A stretch of DNA of 64,000 nucleotides from Williamsia muralis (GCF_002735905.1 NZ_PEBD01000010.1:1054001-1118000); one strand, 5' to 3'; shown: positions 52,335 through 61,337, counted from the stretch's first letter. Made by a program: numbers and translations. The notes: generated from the sequence alone by a model not told the origin.

Positions 52335-53543
52335 ATGGACAGCAATGCGGGAAAGCCCCGACGTATCGACTCGTTCAAACTCCTGTCGTTCGCTTCGCAC
52401 ATCGACGACAACACGATCGAACAGGCGAAAGAGACCGCGTCGATGCCGTTTGTCCACCCACATGTCGCCCTCATGCCAGATGCCCACTCAGGCAAGGGTT
52501 CTGCCGTGGGAACTGTCATCCCCACCATCGACGCGGTGATTCCCGCAGCAGTCGGCGTCGACATCGGCTGCGGAATGATCGCACTGCGAACCCGATACAG
52601 CGAGGACGACCTCGCCGGCCATGATCTGTCGGTGCTGCGGGCATCGATCGAATCGGCAATCCCGCTGTCGCCGGGTAACTACAACCTTTCGCTCGACCGG
52701 TTCCCGTTCACCGCGGAACGAGTGGCGTCGCTGGCCGCGGACGCCGTGAGCGATCGGGTGGATCTGTCCCACTCACCCAAGTGGCGTGAGCAACTCGGCT
52801 CGCTCGGAGGCGGCAATCACTTCATCGAGTTGTGCATCGACAACGTCGGTGGCGTCTGGCTGTTTCTCCACTCGGGTTCGCGAGGCGTCGGCAACAAGAT
52901 CGCCCAGAAGCACATCAAGATCGCTCAGAAGTTGTGCAAGCAGTGGCATATCGGGCTACCCAACGCCGATCTCGCCTACCTGCCGGCGCAGACACCGCAG
53001 TTCGACGCGTACCTGACCGACCTGTCGTGGGCCCAGCGATTCGCGTTCGAGAACCGCGCGGAGATGATGGATCGCTTCCGACAGGTGTTCGCGCAGTGGA
53101 TCGGCCACGACGGCGATCCTGCCGACATTGCGACGGACTCGGTGAACTGCCACCACAACTACACCGTTCAGGAACGCCATGCGGGTAAGGACGTGTGGCT
53201 GACCCGTAAGGGAGCCATCGATGCACACGAGGGTGTGCGTGGTGTGATCCCGGGTTCCATGGGCACCCGCTCATATGTCGTGCGCGGCAAGGGGAATGCT
53301 TCGGGCTTGTGCTCGGCTCCGCACGGGGCCGGTCGCCGGTTCTCCCGTACCGAAGCCAAGCGCCGGTTCACCGAGGCAGATCTCGACAAGGCGATGGTCG
53401 GCATCGAATACCGGCACGGACCCGACTGGATCGACGAGATCCCGGCGGCCTACAAGGACATCGACGTTGTCATGCGTGACGCGCGAGAGCTCGTGGACAT
53501 CGAGTTCGAACTGCGTCAAGTACTCAACGTCAAGGGAACCTGA
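52335..53543 (+). CDS. rtcB: RtcB-type 3'-phosphate RNA ligase
   Basis: GTP- and Mn2+-dependent ligase that joins RNA 2',3'-cyclic-phosphate or 3'-phosphate ends to 5'-OH ends. The 402-residue protein shows the family set: GVDIGCGMIAL (metal Asp and Cys), LGGGNHFIEL, LHSGSRGVGN, VNCHHNYTV, GSMGTRSYVV, the guanylated-His loop SAPHGAGRRFSRTEAK and YKDIDVVMRD. It is somewhat shorter than E. coli-type RtcB (about 408) but complete. No rtcA, rtcR, archease or prfH is nearby. Likely leaderless. Confidence 0.93.
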   Translation: MDSNAGKPRRIDSFKLLSFASHIDDNTIEQAKETASMPFVHPHVALMPDAHSGKGSAVGTVIPTIDAVIPAAVGVDIGCGMIALRTRYSEDDLAGHDLSVLRASIESAIPLSPGNYNLSLDRFPFTAERVASLAADAVSDRVDLSHSPKWREQLGSLGGGNHFIELCIDNVGGVWLFLHSGSRGVGNKIAQKHIKIAQKLCKQWHIGLPNADLAYLPAQTPQFDAYLTDLSWAQRFAFENRAEMMDRFRQVFAQWIGHDGDPADIATDSVNCHHNYTVQERHAGKDVWLTRKGAIDAHEGVRGVIPGSMGTRSYVVRGKGNASGLCSAPHGAGRRFSRTEAKRRFTEADLDKAMVGIEYRHGPDWIDEIPAAYKDIDVVMRDARELVDIEFELRQVLNVKGT

Positions 53544-53557
53544 GTTCGCGGGGTGGC

Positions 53558-54817
53558 TCACTGCTTCGGATCTCGGTCCGCGGCGGCAGCGTCATCGCGT
53601 TCGCCTTCGAGCAGGCGCATCACCCTCGCGGCGCTCACGCCGTGCACCACCACCGAAAGCACGATCGTGAAAGACAGTGTGGCCCAAAGCATGTTCGCCT
53701 GCGGCAGGTCGGTCTCGGCGACCGCGTAGGCGAGGTAGTAGATCGAGCCGATGCCCCGGACCCCGAAGAACGCGGTGGCCCTGCGTTCTTTGGGGCCGAG
53801 GTCGGCGCAACCCTGCAGCGACAGCCACCCGACCACGGGTCGTATGACAAACACCAGGGCCACACCCACCAAGACGCCGCCCCAGGTCAGTTCGGCCAGC
53901 AGCCCAGAGGTGAGGGCGGCGCCCACGAGAAGCAGCACAACCAAAGTCAGAACGTGCTCGAGTTGTTCGATGAGACTGTGCATCTCCTCGTGGTAACCGC
54001 TGGACCGTTCGACGTTGCGGATGGCCAGTGCGCAGGCGAACACCGCCAGGAAGCCGTAGCCGCCGACGAGTTCGGTGAGGCCGTACACCGCGAAAGTAGC
54101 GGCCAGTGCGACGATCGGCTCACCGCGATCGGCCAACCGCGCGTGTTTGATCGGGAAACGAAAGAATCCGCGGCCGAGCAGGTCCCCGGCGAACCAGCCG
54201 ACCAGACCACCGATCACGATCTTGCCGACCAGCTCCCACGCCAGCCACGGCACGATCCAGTTCTCGATCGGCCCTTTGGTCGCCAGGAATATCGCCAGAT
54301 ACACGAACGGGAATGCGAGTGCGTCGTTCAGGCCGGCCTCGGATGTCAGCGCGAATCGGACCTCATCGTCCTCCTGATGGGAGCCCTCGCCCGAGGTCGG
54401 CCCCTCCACCTGGACGTCTGACGCCAGCACTGGGTCGGTGGGCGCCAGGGCCGCTCCGAGCAGGACCGCAGCGGCGGGGGTGAGGGCGGCGGCCCACCAA
54501 CCGAGTACCGCGACCCCCGCGATGCACAGCGGCATCGCGATGAGCAACAGGCGCCAGGTGGAACTCCAGGTGCGCCAGTTGAGTGGGCGGTCGATGGCCA
54601 GTCCCACACCCATCAACGCCACGATGACGCAGGCTTCGGTGAGATACTCGGCCACGGCCGGATGGGATAACGGCGAGACCGGATCGGTTCCGGTGTCCCC
54701 GACGATGAGTCCGGTGATCGCTCCGATCGCGAGGACGATCATCGGGGCCGACAAGGCGCGGTCTCGGAAGAGTCGGGGAACGGTCGCAGCGAGTAGCAGC
54801 GCGACGCCGGCCGACAC
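53558..54817 (-). CDS. Cation:proton antiporter (CPA1/NhaP-type)
   Basis: A 419-residue membrane antiporter with about 12 helices. Ion-site motifs are ALAPTDPVLASDVQVEGP and TSEAGLNDALAFPFVYLAIF (the Asp of GLND is the usual ion-binding residue); VRGIGSIYYLAYAVAE is the CPA1 RGxxxxYY helix. An acidic cytoplasmic tail follows. The N-terminus is uncertain: GTG (MSAGVALLLAATVPRLF) is the first standard start in frame. It is convergent with rtcB (14 bases) and 126 bases downstream of the sigma-factor gene on the same strand. Confidence 0.85.
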   Translation of the reverse strand: MSAGVALLLAATVPRLFRDRALSAPMIVLAIGAITGLIVGDTGTDPVSPLSHPAVAEYLTEACVIVALMGVGLAIDRPLNWRTWSSTWRLLLIAMPLCIAGVAVLGWWAAALTPAAAVLLGAALAPTDPVLASDVQVEGPTSGEGSHQEDDEVRFALTSEAGLNDALAFPFVYLAIFLATKGPIENWIVPWLAWELVGKIVIGGLVGWFAGDLLGRGFFRFPIKHARLADRGEPIVALAATFAVYGLTELVGGYGFLAVFACALAIRNVERSSGYHEEMHSLIEQLEHVLTLVVLLLVGAALTSGLLAELTWGGVLVGVALVFVIRPVVGWLSLQGCADLGPKERRATAFFGVRGIGSIYYLAYAVAETDLPQANMLWATLSFTIVLSVVVHGVSAARVMRLLEGERDDAAAADRDPKQ

Positions 54818-54943
54818 GTAGACGATTTCGACGTTCAGCGCGCGCGCTCCGGGGTGTGTGGTCTGACCATGACCACTCCGTACCCCGAAGGGCCGGTGCC
54901 GAACCTCGGTACCGGTTTTCGGCGACGGATCAGATGGGCGAGA

Positions 54944-55516
54944 TCACGCCTCGGCGTGGATTTGCGACCTCAGCCGCAAGATCCCGTCGCGAAGACGGGT
55001 CTTGAGAGTCGGCACCAAGATGCCCAGACGCTTCGCGGTCTCTCCGTGCGTCAGGTTGGCGAAGTACACCATGTCGATGCTCTGACGCTGACGGCTCGAC
55101 AGTTTGCTGAGGTGCCGCCGGATCTGAAGGTGCTCCTCGCGCAGCAAGAGGGGCTCATCGGCCCCGCCCTGCGGGATGTCGACCGAGAACATCGCAAGAA
55201 CCGCGGTCTTCTTGCGTAGCCGTTCTTCTGCCCTCACCCGGTCGATCGCCCGCCGGTGGCAGATCATCATGAGCCAGGACAGCGGCCTACCCATCTCCGG
55301 CTGGTACTGACCGGCCTTCTGCCATACCTCGATGTAAACCTCTTGCAGGGTTTCCTCGGCGTACCCGAGATCCCGAACGGTCTTGTAGATCAACCCGAAC
55401 AGACGTGCTCGGGTGGCGTCGTGCAATCGCCGAAACGCCGCTTCGTCTCCTGCGGAGACACGCTGGAGAAGTTGACCGAGGTCGACCTCTGAGTCCGTCT
55501 CGGGTGCGTCGGTCAT
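54944..55516 (-). CDS. sigK: ECF-type RNA polymerase sigma factor (SigK-like)
   Basis: Extracytoplasmic-function sigma factor of 190 residues. Region 2 covers FRRLHDATRARLFGLIYKTV with the core -10-reading part ETLQEVYIEVWQKAGQY and WLMMICHRRAIDRVRAEERL. Region 4 has LSSRQRQSIDMVYFANLTHG and KRLGILVPTLKTRLRDGILR. The sequence is closest in my memory to SigK of mycobacteria. No anti-sigma (RskA-like) gene follows; the next gene is the antiporter. ATG MTDAPETDSE was preferred over an ATG six codons upstream, because a palindrome GAACATGTTC (55529-55538) covers the upstream ATG. Confidence 0.85.
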   Translation of the reverse strand: MTDAPETDSEVDLGQLLQRVSAGDEAAFRRLHDATRARLFGLIYKTVRDLGYAEETLQEVYIEVWQKAGQYQPEMGRPLSWLMMICHRRAIDRVRAEERLRKKTAVLAMFSVDIPQGGADEPLLLREEHLQIRRHLSKLSSRQRQSIDMVYFANLTHGETAKRLGILVPTLKTRLRDGILRLRSQIHAEA

Positions 55517-55528
55517 ATTTCCGTATAG

Positions 55529-55538
55529 GAACATGTTC
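55529..55538. promoter_or_regulatory. Palindrome upstream of the sigma-factor gene
   Basis: GAACATGTTC, a perfect 10-base palindrome 12 bases before the chosen ATG. It may be an operator. It is not the actinobacterial SOS box, which needs four bases between GAAC and GTTC. Confidence 0.35.
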
Positions 55539-55704
55539 TCAGTCCGTTACAGTCGCAGCTGTCCATCGCCCGGCCCCGAGACGGGTTTGAATTATGTATG
55601 GAGAAGTCGAGCAAGGGCTTTCGCGGACCGCTGGCAATCGCGCATCCGGTGTAGCCGGTACTACTCGTCAGTAGAAGTGGATTCGACCGACGGGAACGTC
55701 GCTC

Positions 55705-55869
55705 TCAATGGTGTTTGGCGACGCAATTCGGATTGATGCAGTGCGGCTCTGTCTTGGTCTTGTGAGTGTCGCCCCCGAACGTCCGGAACTCTTTCACCTC
55801 AACCTCCATCTGCTGGCCGCAGGCTGGACAATGGTGAATCACTGGTTTGCTATACGTCTTGGATGCCAT
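55705..55869 (-). CDS. Small zinc-ribbon-like protein
   Basis: A 54-residue protein beginning MASKTYSKPVIHHCPACG. It carries two cysteine pairs, CPAC and, near the C-terminus, HCINPNC, plus several histidines, so a zinc-binding mini-domain is likely. I recognise no family. A GTGGGG stretch precedes the ATG; the frame is open about 14 codons further upstream without a cysteine-rich continuation. No other gene occupies this 490-base gap, which supports reality, but coding status is not certain. Confidence 0.55.
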   Translation of the reverse strand: MASKTYSKPVIHHCPACGQQMEVEVKEFRTFGGDTHKTKTEPHCINPNCVAKHH

Positions 55870-56030
55870 ACCCCACGGTAAGACTGTGATGTAGCTCACG
55901 TCTAGGCCCAATCAGCAGACAGTTTCTCGGTAGGCGCTTGTTTGTCGGCATGGTGGGCCGGGTATCCGGCTCGGCGAGTGCAGAACGCGCCAAAAGCACA
56001 CGTGCACAACGCTTTGACCTGGAGGTTGCA

Positions 56031-56594
56031 ATGGCAAACGAACTGAGTGGTCAGAAGATCGCATTCTTGGTGGCGCCGGAGGGTGTCGAACAGGTCGAAC
56101 TCACCGAACCCTGGGAGGCGGTCAAGACAGCCGGCGGAACACCGTCTCTTGTCTCCCTTGAATCAGGGCAGATCCAGGCTTTCAACCATCTCGACAAAGC
56201 TGACCAATTCCCCGTCGACAAGGTGGTCGCCGAGGTTCCCTCTGCGGACTTCGATGCCTTGGTCCTGCCGGGCGGTGTCGCAAATCCCGACAATTTGCGG
56301 ATGAACGACGAAGCCGTCAAGTTCATCTCCGGCTTCTTCACCGAGGGCAAACCGGTAGCCGCGATCTGTCATGCCCCGTGGACGCTCATCGAGGCCGGTG
56401 TGGTGTCCGACCGCAAGCTGACATCGTGGCCCAGCCTGCGCACCGACATCACCAACGCCGGTGGGCAGTGGACCGATGAGGAAGTGGTTGTCGACAATGC
56501 GGGTTCGAACACACTGATCACCAGCCGCAAGCCAGACGACCTACCTGCATTCTGTGATGCATTGATCCGCGAGTTCGCTGCCGACAACAGGTGA
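56031..56594 (+). CDS. DJ-1/PfpI family protein (type 1 glutamine amidotransferase-like)
   Basis: A 187-residue PfpI-type protein, stress-linked deglycase or protease homologue. It begins IAFLVAPEGVEQVELTEPWE, where the Glu pairs with the nucleophile; the elbow is PVAAICHAPWTLIEAGVV with the reactive Cys followed by His. Further family sequence is LVLPGGVANPDNLRMNDEAV. ATG selected by GGAGG 5 bases upstream. Single gene; the substrate is unknown. Confidence 0.9.
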   Translation: MANELSGQKIAFLVAPEGVEQVELTEPWEAVKTAGGTPSLVSLESGQIQAFNHLDKADQFPVDKVVAEVPSADFDALVLPGGVANPDNLRMNDEAVKFISGFFTEGKPVAAICHAPWTLIEAGVVSDRKLTSWPSLRTDITNAGGQWTDEEVVVDNAGSNTLITSRKPDDLPAFCDALIREFAADNR

Positions 56595-56630
56595 CATCGG
56601 GCATCATCACCCTGAAATAGGGGGGAACCG

Positions 56631-57458
56631 GTGCGGACACCCACGAGAACTGCGGATTTGCTGACCCTCATGGGCAGCGCGAACAACACGGCGAACGTCA
56701 TCATGCAATTGGCGATCGCGCCTGTGGGCCGCGGCGTTCGGGAAAGCCGGGTCGACTCTGGGAATGTCTTCATTCATCCGGTGAAACGGGCCCGCACGAC
56801 TTTTTCTTTTCTCGCCGTCGCGGTGATGGGCGACGAAGGGGACAGAAACTTCGTGCGAGAGCAACTTCGCTCCGTTCATAAGCAAGTGGTGTCCACCGCA
56901 GACAGTCCCGTGAAGTACAGCGCCAACGACCCGCGTCTCCAACTGTGGGTTGCCGCGTGCCTGTACCGCTGGTTCGTCGACCAATACGAGTTTCTGTACG
57001 GACCGATACCTCCTGAGCAGGCTGATGCCATCTATCAAGACGCGGCCACATTGGGGACAACTCTCAATGTGCGACCGCACATGTGGCCGGCCGACCGAGA
57101 ACAATTCGAGCGCTACTGGGAAGAGCAACTCGGATCGATCCGCATCGACCCTGCGGTGCGCGAGCATCTACTGGCCATCGCGGACCTCAGTTTCCTGAGA
57201 GGTCACGTGGGTCCGGTGGGCACCTTGCTCCACTTGACGCTCGGAAAGCCCTACCTGTTCATGACCACGGGCAGCCTGCCCCAGCCATTCCGTGACGAGA
57301 TGGGTCTTCGCTGGTCGCCCGCTCAGCAGCGTGCCTTCGACGACATCCGGCGGGTGATGGCAGTGGTTGATCGTCTTGCGCCCGTGCTGAAGCTGATGAT
57401 GCGGGCTCAGGTATTGGACGTGCGGCTGCGGCGACGCGCTGGGATCCGGGTGTTCTGA
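56631..57458 (+). CDS. Oxygenase MpaB/DUF2236-type protein
   Basis: A 275-residue protein resembling the DUF2236/MpaB family (relatives include latex-clearing oxygenases), probably haem-binding. Family-like parts are FSFLAVAVMGDEGDRNFVRE, DPRLQLWVAACLYRWFVDQY and WEEQLGSIRIDPAVREHLL. Several histidines (FIHPVKRA, VHKQVVS, VRPHMWPA) are candidates for the haem ligand, but I cannot pick one. GTG with GGGGGGAACC upstream. Single gene. Confidence 0.72.
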   Translation: MRTPTRTADLLTLMGSANNTANVIMQLAIAPVGRGVRESRVDSGNVFIHPVKRARTTFSFLAVAVMGDEGDRNFVREQLRSVHKQVVSTADSPVKYSANDPRLQLWVAACLYRWFVDQYEFLYGPIPPEQADAIYQDAATLGTTLNVRPHMWPADREQFERYWEEQLGSIRIDPAVREHLLAIADLSFLRGHVGPVGTLLHLTLGKPYLFMTTGSLPQPFRDEMGLRWSPAQQRAFDDIRRVMAVVDRLAPVLKLMMRAQVLDVRLRRRAGIRVF

Positions 57459-57487
57459 GGTGCCCGCAGCCAGGCATGCTGGGTGAC

Positions 57488-58123
57488 ATGAGCGCACACC
57501 CGATGTTTCCGCTGGGGATGACGCTGCTGCCCGGCGAACCGTTGAGCTTGCAGGTGTTCGAACCTCGCTACCGGACGATGGTCGTCGACTGCACGTCCGC
57601 GGACGGCGACAACACCTTTGGCGTCGTCCTGATCGCCCGAGGCCACGAGGTGGGCGGCGGCGAAGAACGCGTCGACGTCGGCACTCTTGCCTCCATAGAG
57701 GAGTGCAGTCCACGTCCCGATGGCCGCTATCACCTGTCGTGCGTGGGTACCGAACGCTTCCGGGTGAGGTCATGGCTGCCCGACGACCCGTATCCGAAGG
57801 CCGACATCGAGCTGTGGCCGACGCCGCAGACCGACGAGCTGAACCTCGACCTCCAGCCGGTGGTCCACCGACTCGACTCGTTGGCCGAAGCGCTGATGCG
57901 GATCCGGGGAATCGCGGTCGGCGATCGCCTCATCGAACCGCTCGACAACGACGAGACCGTGGAGACGAAGGTCTACGGCACTGCTGTGCGGCTGGGTCTC
58001 GGCCCGGCCGATCGACTGCGCATTCTGTCTGCTCCGACGACTGCAGAGCGTATCGATGCACTCTGCCAAGCTCTCGACGACTTGATCGCGGTCATCGAGT
58101 TCTCGGGATTGCCGAGTAATTGA
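57488..58123 (+). CDS. LON substrate-binding-domain protein
   Basis: A 211-residue protein made of the N-terminal substrate-binding domain of Lon proteases, without ATPase or protease parts. It begins MFPLGMTLLPGEPLSLQVFE with PRYRTMV and continues with the family strand pattern (DGRYHLSCVGTERFRVRSW). The ATG is seven bases after CATGCT, compatible with a leaderless start; a frame start four codons earlier is less likely. These stand-alone LON-domain proteins have no proven role. Confidence 0.85.
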   Translation: MSAHPMFPLGMTLLPGEPLSLQVFEPRYRTMVVDCTSADGDNTFGVVLIARGHEVGGGEERVDVGTLASIEECSPRPDGRYHLSCVGTERFRVRSWLPDDPYPKADIELWPTPQTDELNLDLQPVVHRLDSLAEALMRIRGIAVGDRLIEPLDNDETVETKVYGTAVRLGLGPADRLRILSAPTTAERIDALCQALDDLIAVIEFSGLPSN

Positions 58124-58141
58124 CCGCCTGAGTGGCGGTGG

Positions 58142-58642
58142 TCAGCTCGATCCGGAGCTTGCCGCGACCAGGATGACAAAGCCGATGATCCCTATCACCG
58201 AGATCGCGATTCCGATCCAGCCGAGGATCTGTCCGGCCTGCGCCATGCCCTTGCCGCTCTGCGTTCCCTGAGATTGGTCGATCTCTTTGATCGCCTTGTT
58301 GCCGAAGATCACCGCGGGAATGCTGACCAGGCCGCACACGAGCACAAATGCGCCGATGCCCAGCACCAGCGAGATCACCGCACTGGTGTTGGTCTGGGCG
58401 ACGGGGGTGTAGGGATACCCCGCCGGGTTGTACCCAGGCACCTGACCGTAGCTCGGCTGGCCGTAGCCCTGCTGCCCATAATTCGGCTGGCCGTAGCCCT
58501 GCTGACCGTAGTCGGGCTGGCCGAATCCGGGCTGCTGGTAGCCGAATCCGGGGTCCGCGGGCGGCGGATTGTCGCCGGCGCCCGGATCCTGTTTGCGCAG
58601 CGGATCGTTGGAGGGTGGCTCGTACGGCGGGGGATAGGTCAT
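58142..58642 (-). CDS. DUF4190 membrane protein with Tyr/Gln/Gly repeats
   Basis: A 166-residue membrane protein. The N-terminal half is disordered and contains repeats of a GYGQPxYGQQ unit (about residues 38-65). The C-terminal half is a DUF4190 domain with two helices (AVISLVLGIGAFVLVCGLVS and GWIGIAISVIGIIGFVILVA) around IPAVIFGNKAIKEIDQSQ. Function unknown. The ATG (MTYPPPYEPP) is preferred over a GTG three codons upstream because AAAGG is 8 bases before it. Confidence 0.85.
   Translation of the reverse strand: MTYPPPYEPPSNDPLRKQDPGAGDNPPPADPGFGYQQPGFGQPDYGQQGYGQPNYGQQGYGQPSYGQVPGYNPAGYPYTPVAQTNTSAVISLVLGIGAFVLVCGLVSIPAVIFGNKAIKEIDQSQGTQSGKGMAQAGQILGWIGIAISVIGIIGFVILVAASSGSS
58453..58504. 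repeat. 30-base tandem repeat inside the DUF4190 gene
   Basis: A 22-base block, TCGGCTGGCCGTAGCCCTGC plus TG, occurs twice with a 30-base period (from 58453 and 58483); a degenerate third copy follows. It encodes the decapeptide unit GYGQPxYGQQ. It is a coding repeat prone to copy-number change. Confidence 0.75.
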
Positions 58643-58731
58643 GGCCGTCACCTTTCAGGCTCGACTGGAGCACTCGGGCTCAGCTGGAGTTGGTCAGGCA
58701 GCGGCCCGATTCGTGTGCCGAGTGTATCCGG

Positions 58732-59427
58732 CTAGCGCCCGGGTGTGGCGGTGGATTCCTCACCGCCGTCGGTCAGCGCGGCGGGGGCCGGATCGGCGCC
58801 GGACAAGGCTCGGTACTCACCGCCGCGCAGGGCAAACCCGTTGAGTGATCGGGTGTTCAGGCAGTACAGGCCGGAATCGTCGTTCAGACATTGGAAGGTG
58901 CCGACGGAGATGGTGGAGCCGGTGGGCAGCACCGAGCCCCGAACCCACACCCACGGTGTGTCGGCACAGGTCCCCTGGGTGGGGGTGTCGGTGAGGACAA
59001 CGTAGTCGGCCTCCCAGTTGCAGTAGTCGCGGGTGGTCGTGGAGCCGCCGGTGGGGTTGGTGGGCTCGCACGCAAGAGTGGGCCGGTCACGCTGCACGGT
59101 GGAGCAGTTGACCGCGCCGTCTGCGGTCGCGAAATGAAACTGCGAGGTGTCCTCTATCGGACCGTCCTGTGTCTGCGCGGCCTGGTGATACATGCTGTTG
59201 TCTACGCGGGGCGCGGTGCTGATCGCAGTGGCAACGGTGAAGCCCTGTGATCGCCCGGCCGTGGTGCTCCGTGTGGTCGTGGTGGTGGAGGTCACCGATT
59301 GCTCGGTGGACAATTCGTCGGTGGGCGGCAGTTCCGTGCGGGTGGGGCCGTCCTCCGGAAAGCAGCCGCCGAGCACCACCGCGGTCGCGACGGCTGCGAT
59401 GGCCACGGCGATCGATCTGTTCCACAT
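58732..59427 (-). CDS. Lipoprotein of unknown function
   Basis: A 231-residue predicted lipoprotein. The signal ([19 protein letters not shown]) ends in the lipobox VLGGC, followed by a Thr/Ser-rich spacer ([18 protein letters not shown]). The mature part has six or so cysteines in [40 protein letters not shown] and LYCLNTRS, suggesting a disulfide-stabilised fold. I do not recognise the domain. Its ATG is only 18 bases from the trhO start on the other strand; its AAGGG ribosome-binding site lies over the trhO -10 box. Confidence 0.78.
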   Translation of the reverse strand: MWNRSIAVAIAAVATAVVLGGCFPEDGPTRTELPPTDELSTEQSVTSTTTTTRSTTAGRSQGFTVATAISTAPRVDNSMYHQAAQTQDGPIEDTSQFHFATADGAVNCSTVQRDRPTLACEPTNPTGGSTTTRDYCNWEADYVVLTDTPTQGTCADTPWVWVRGSVLPTGSTISVGTFQCLNDDSGLYCLNTRSLNGFALRGGEYRALSGADPAPAALTDGGEESTATPGR

Positions 59428-59432
59428 GTCCG

Positions 59433-59438
59433 TACCCT
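59433..59438 (+). promoter_or_regulatory. -10 element of trhO (leaderless), inside the divergent ribosome-binding site
   Basis: TACCCT, seven bases before the GTG of trhO. The same bases on the other strand read AGGGTA and form part of the ribosome-binding site of the lipoprotein gene. Confidence 0.5.
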
Positions 59439-59445
59439 TACCCGT

Positions 59446-60303
59446 GTGTCGACACCCAAGATCGTGCTGTTCTACGTCTTCACGCCGCTGGCCGATCCAG
59501 AGGCAATCCGCCTTTGGCAGCAAACTTTATGCGAGTCGGCGGGCGTGACGGGCCGGATCATCATCTCCGAGCACGGCATCAACAGCACCGTCGGCGGCGA
59601 CATCACCGCGGTAAAGCGCTACGTCCGCGGCACCCGGGCGTATCCGGCGTTCAAAAATGCAGACATCAAGTGGTCCGACGGCGCCGGCGACGATTTTCCT
59701 CGCCTCAGTGTCAAGGTCCGTCCGGAGATCGTCACATTCGGGGCGCCGGACGAAGTGCGGGTCGATGACAGCGGCGTCGTCGGCGGGGGTGCGCACCTCA
59801 CGCCCGAGGCTCTCCATCAACTGGTCGCGGACCGCGGAGACGACGTCGTGTTCTTCGATGGCCGAAACGCGATCGAGGCGCAAATCGGTCGTTTCCGCGA
59901 CGCGGTGGTGCCACCGACGCAGACCACCCGCGACTTTTTGGAGGTCATCGAGCGCGGTGACTACGACCACCTCAAGGACAAGCCCGTTGTCACCTACTGC
60001 ACCGGCGGTGTGCGGTGCGAGGTGCTGTCGGTTCTGATGCGCAACCGCGGGTTCGGTGAGGTGTATCAGCTGGACGGCGGAATCGTCCGGTACGGCGAAC
60101 AATTCGGCGACGACGGCTTGTGGGAGGGCTCGCTCTACGTCTTCGACAAGCGAATGAGCGTCGACTTCTCTGACCACGCAAAGGTCATCGGCCATTGCAC
60201 GCGGTGTGGCGCAGCCACCAAGAACGTCGCCAACTATCCCGACGCCGACGGCAGAGACCTCGTTGTCGTCTGCCGCGACTGCCTCGCCGGACCGGAGCGA
60301 TGA
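59446..60303 (+). CDS. trhO: tRNA uridine(34) hydroxylase TrhO (rhodanese-related)
   Basis: Rhodanese-like enzyme that makes 5-hydroxyuridine at tRNA position 34. The 285-residue protein has the N-terminal acylphosphatase-like part ([34 protein letters not shown]), the rhodanese loop [18 protein letters not shown], and a C-terminal zinc-type motif CTRCG...CRDC. GTG gives the family N-terminus ([10 protein letters not shown]) and fits the -10 box. Its stop overlaps the ATG of the CobW-type GTPase (ATGA). Confidence 0.92.
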   Translation: MSTPKIVLFYVFTPLADPEAIRLWQQTLCESAGVTGRIIISEHGINSTVGGDITAVKRYVRGTRAYPAFKNADIKWSDGAGDDFPRLSVKVRPEIVTFGAPDEVRVDDSGVVGGGAHLTPEALHQLVADRGDDVVFFDGRNAIEAQIGRFRDAVVPPTQTTRDFLEVIERGDYDHLKDKPVVTYCTGGVRCEVLSVLMRNRGFGEVYQLDGGIVRYGEQFGDDGLWEGSLYVFDKRMSVDFSDHAKVIGHCTRCGAATKNVANYPDADGRDLVVVCRDCLAGPER

Positions 60304-61337
60304 AGACCGTTCCCGTTCTGATAGTCGCGGGGTTCTTGGGCGCCGGCAAGACAACACTGCTCAACCACCTCCTCCGCAACCGGGCCGGTCTGCGAATCGG
60401 GGTGGTGGTCAACGACTTCGGAGCGGTGAACATCGACGCGATGCTGGTGGCGGGTCAGGTCGACGGCACGGTGGCGCTCGGCAATGGCTGCATGTGCTGC
60501 ACAGTCGACGACGAGGGACTGGAGGCCACCTTTGCTGCGCTGACCACTCCGCGCGCCGCTCTGGACCTGATCGTGGTGGAGGCGAGCGGCCTGGCCGAGC
60601 CGCGCAATCTGGTGCGGATGGTCGCGGCGAGCACTCATCCGCGAATCGAGTACGGCGGTCTCGTCTACTTGGTCGATGCGGCGAATTATGAGGCCACACG
60701 GGAGCGTCATCCGCAGATCGATCAGCATGTGGCGCTCGCCGACATTATCGTGATGAACAAGGTGGACCTGGCCCAGGAATCGTCGGTCGACGCCGTGCGC
60801 GACCGGCTACGCGAGCGAAACGCCACGGCGCCGATCGTCGCGACCAGCGACTCCGCGATCGACGTCGAGCTGCTGTTGGATGCCGACGAGAAGCCCGTGG
60901 ATGACAAGGCGCCGCGACAGCTGGGTCTCGACGAGCTGCTGCTGGCCGAGGATCTGGCCGGCGAAGACGGCAGCGAGGAGCATTGCGGACACCTGCACCA
61001 CGACTACCAGTCGGTGTCCGTGACCGAGAGCGCCCCGATGAACCCGCGGGCGCTGGCGACCTTTCTCGAACAACCGCCTGCGGGTGTGTTCCGAATCAAG
61101 GGATTCGTCTTTTTCGACGTGGTGGGGCATCGACAGAAGTACGTCCTGCACACCGTGGGGAACTACGTGACGGTTCACGCCCAACGTTGGGAGAAGGACG
61201 AGCCACGGCGTGCCGAACTCGTGGTGATCGGGGTGGGCATCGACGAGGAACAGGTGCGCCGGGTCCTGCTGGACGCTCGCGCCGACGGCGACGTCGACAA
61301 GCAGGCCATGCTCAGCCTCACCCGCTACCTGCGGTAG
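60300..61337 (+). CDS. CobW/COG0523-family metal-chaperone GTPase
   Basis: A GTPase of the CobW/Nha3/YeiR group that delivers metals, often zinc, to client proteins; 345 residues. Walker [13 protein letters not shown], the metal motif GNGCMCCTV (CxCC), NKVDL guanine motif in [10 protein letters not shown], and a His-rich insert ([11 protein letters not shown]) before the C-terminal CobW_C domain ([20 protein letters not shown]). It is coupled to trhO, whose C-terminal zinc-type motif makes it a possible client; that link is my inference. No zinc uptake regulator (Zur) site was identified. Confidence 0.88.
   Translation: MKTVPVLIVAGFLGAGKTTLLNHLLRNRAGLRIGVVVNDFGAVNIDAMLVAGQVDGTVALGNGCMCCTVDDEGLEATFAALTTPRAALDLIVVEASGLAEPRNLVRMVAASTHPRIEYGGLVYLVDAANYEATRERHPQIDQHVALADIIVMNKVDLAQESSVDAVRDRLRERNATAPIVATSDSAIDVELLLDADEKPVDDKAPRQLGLDELLLAEDLAGEDGSEEHCGHLHHDYQSVSVTESAPMNPRALATFLEQPPAGVFRIKGFVFFDVVGHRQKYVLHTVGNYVTVHAQRWEKDEPRRAELVVIGVGIDEEQVRRVLLDARADGDVDKQAMLSLTRYLR

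Noticed and set aside
55529-55538. LexA/SOS box before the sigma-factor gene
   Set aside because: The actinobacterial SOS box needs GAAC-N4-GTTC; here the half sites are two bases apart.
58430-58540. CRISPR-like repeat array
   Set aside because: The 30-base periodicity has no unique spacers and encodes the GYGQPxYGQQ repeats of the DUF4190 protein.
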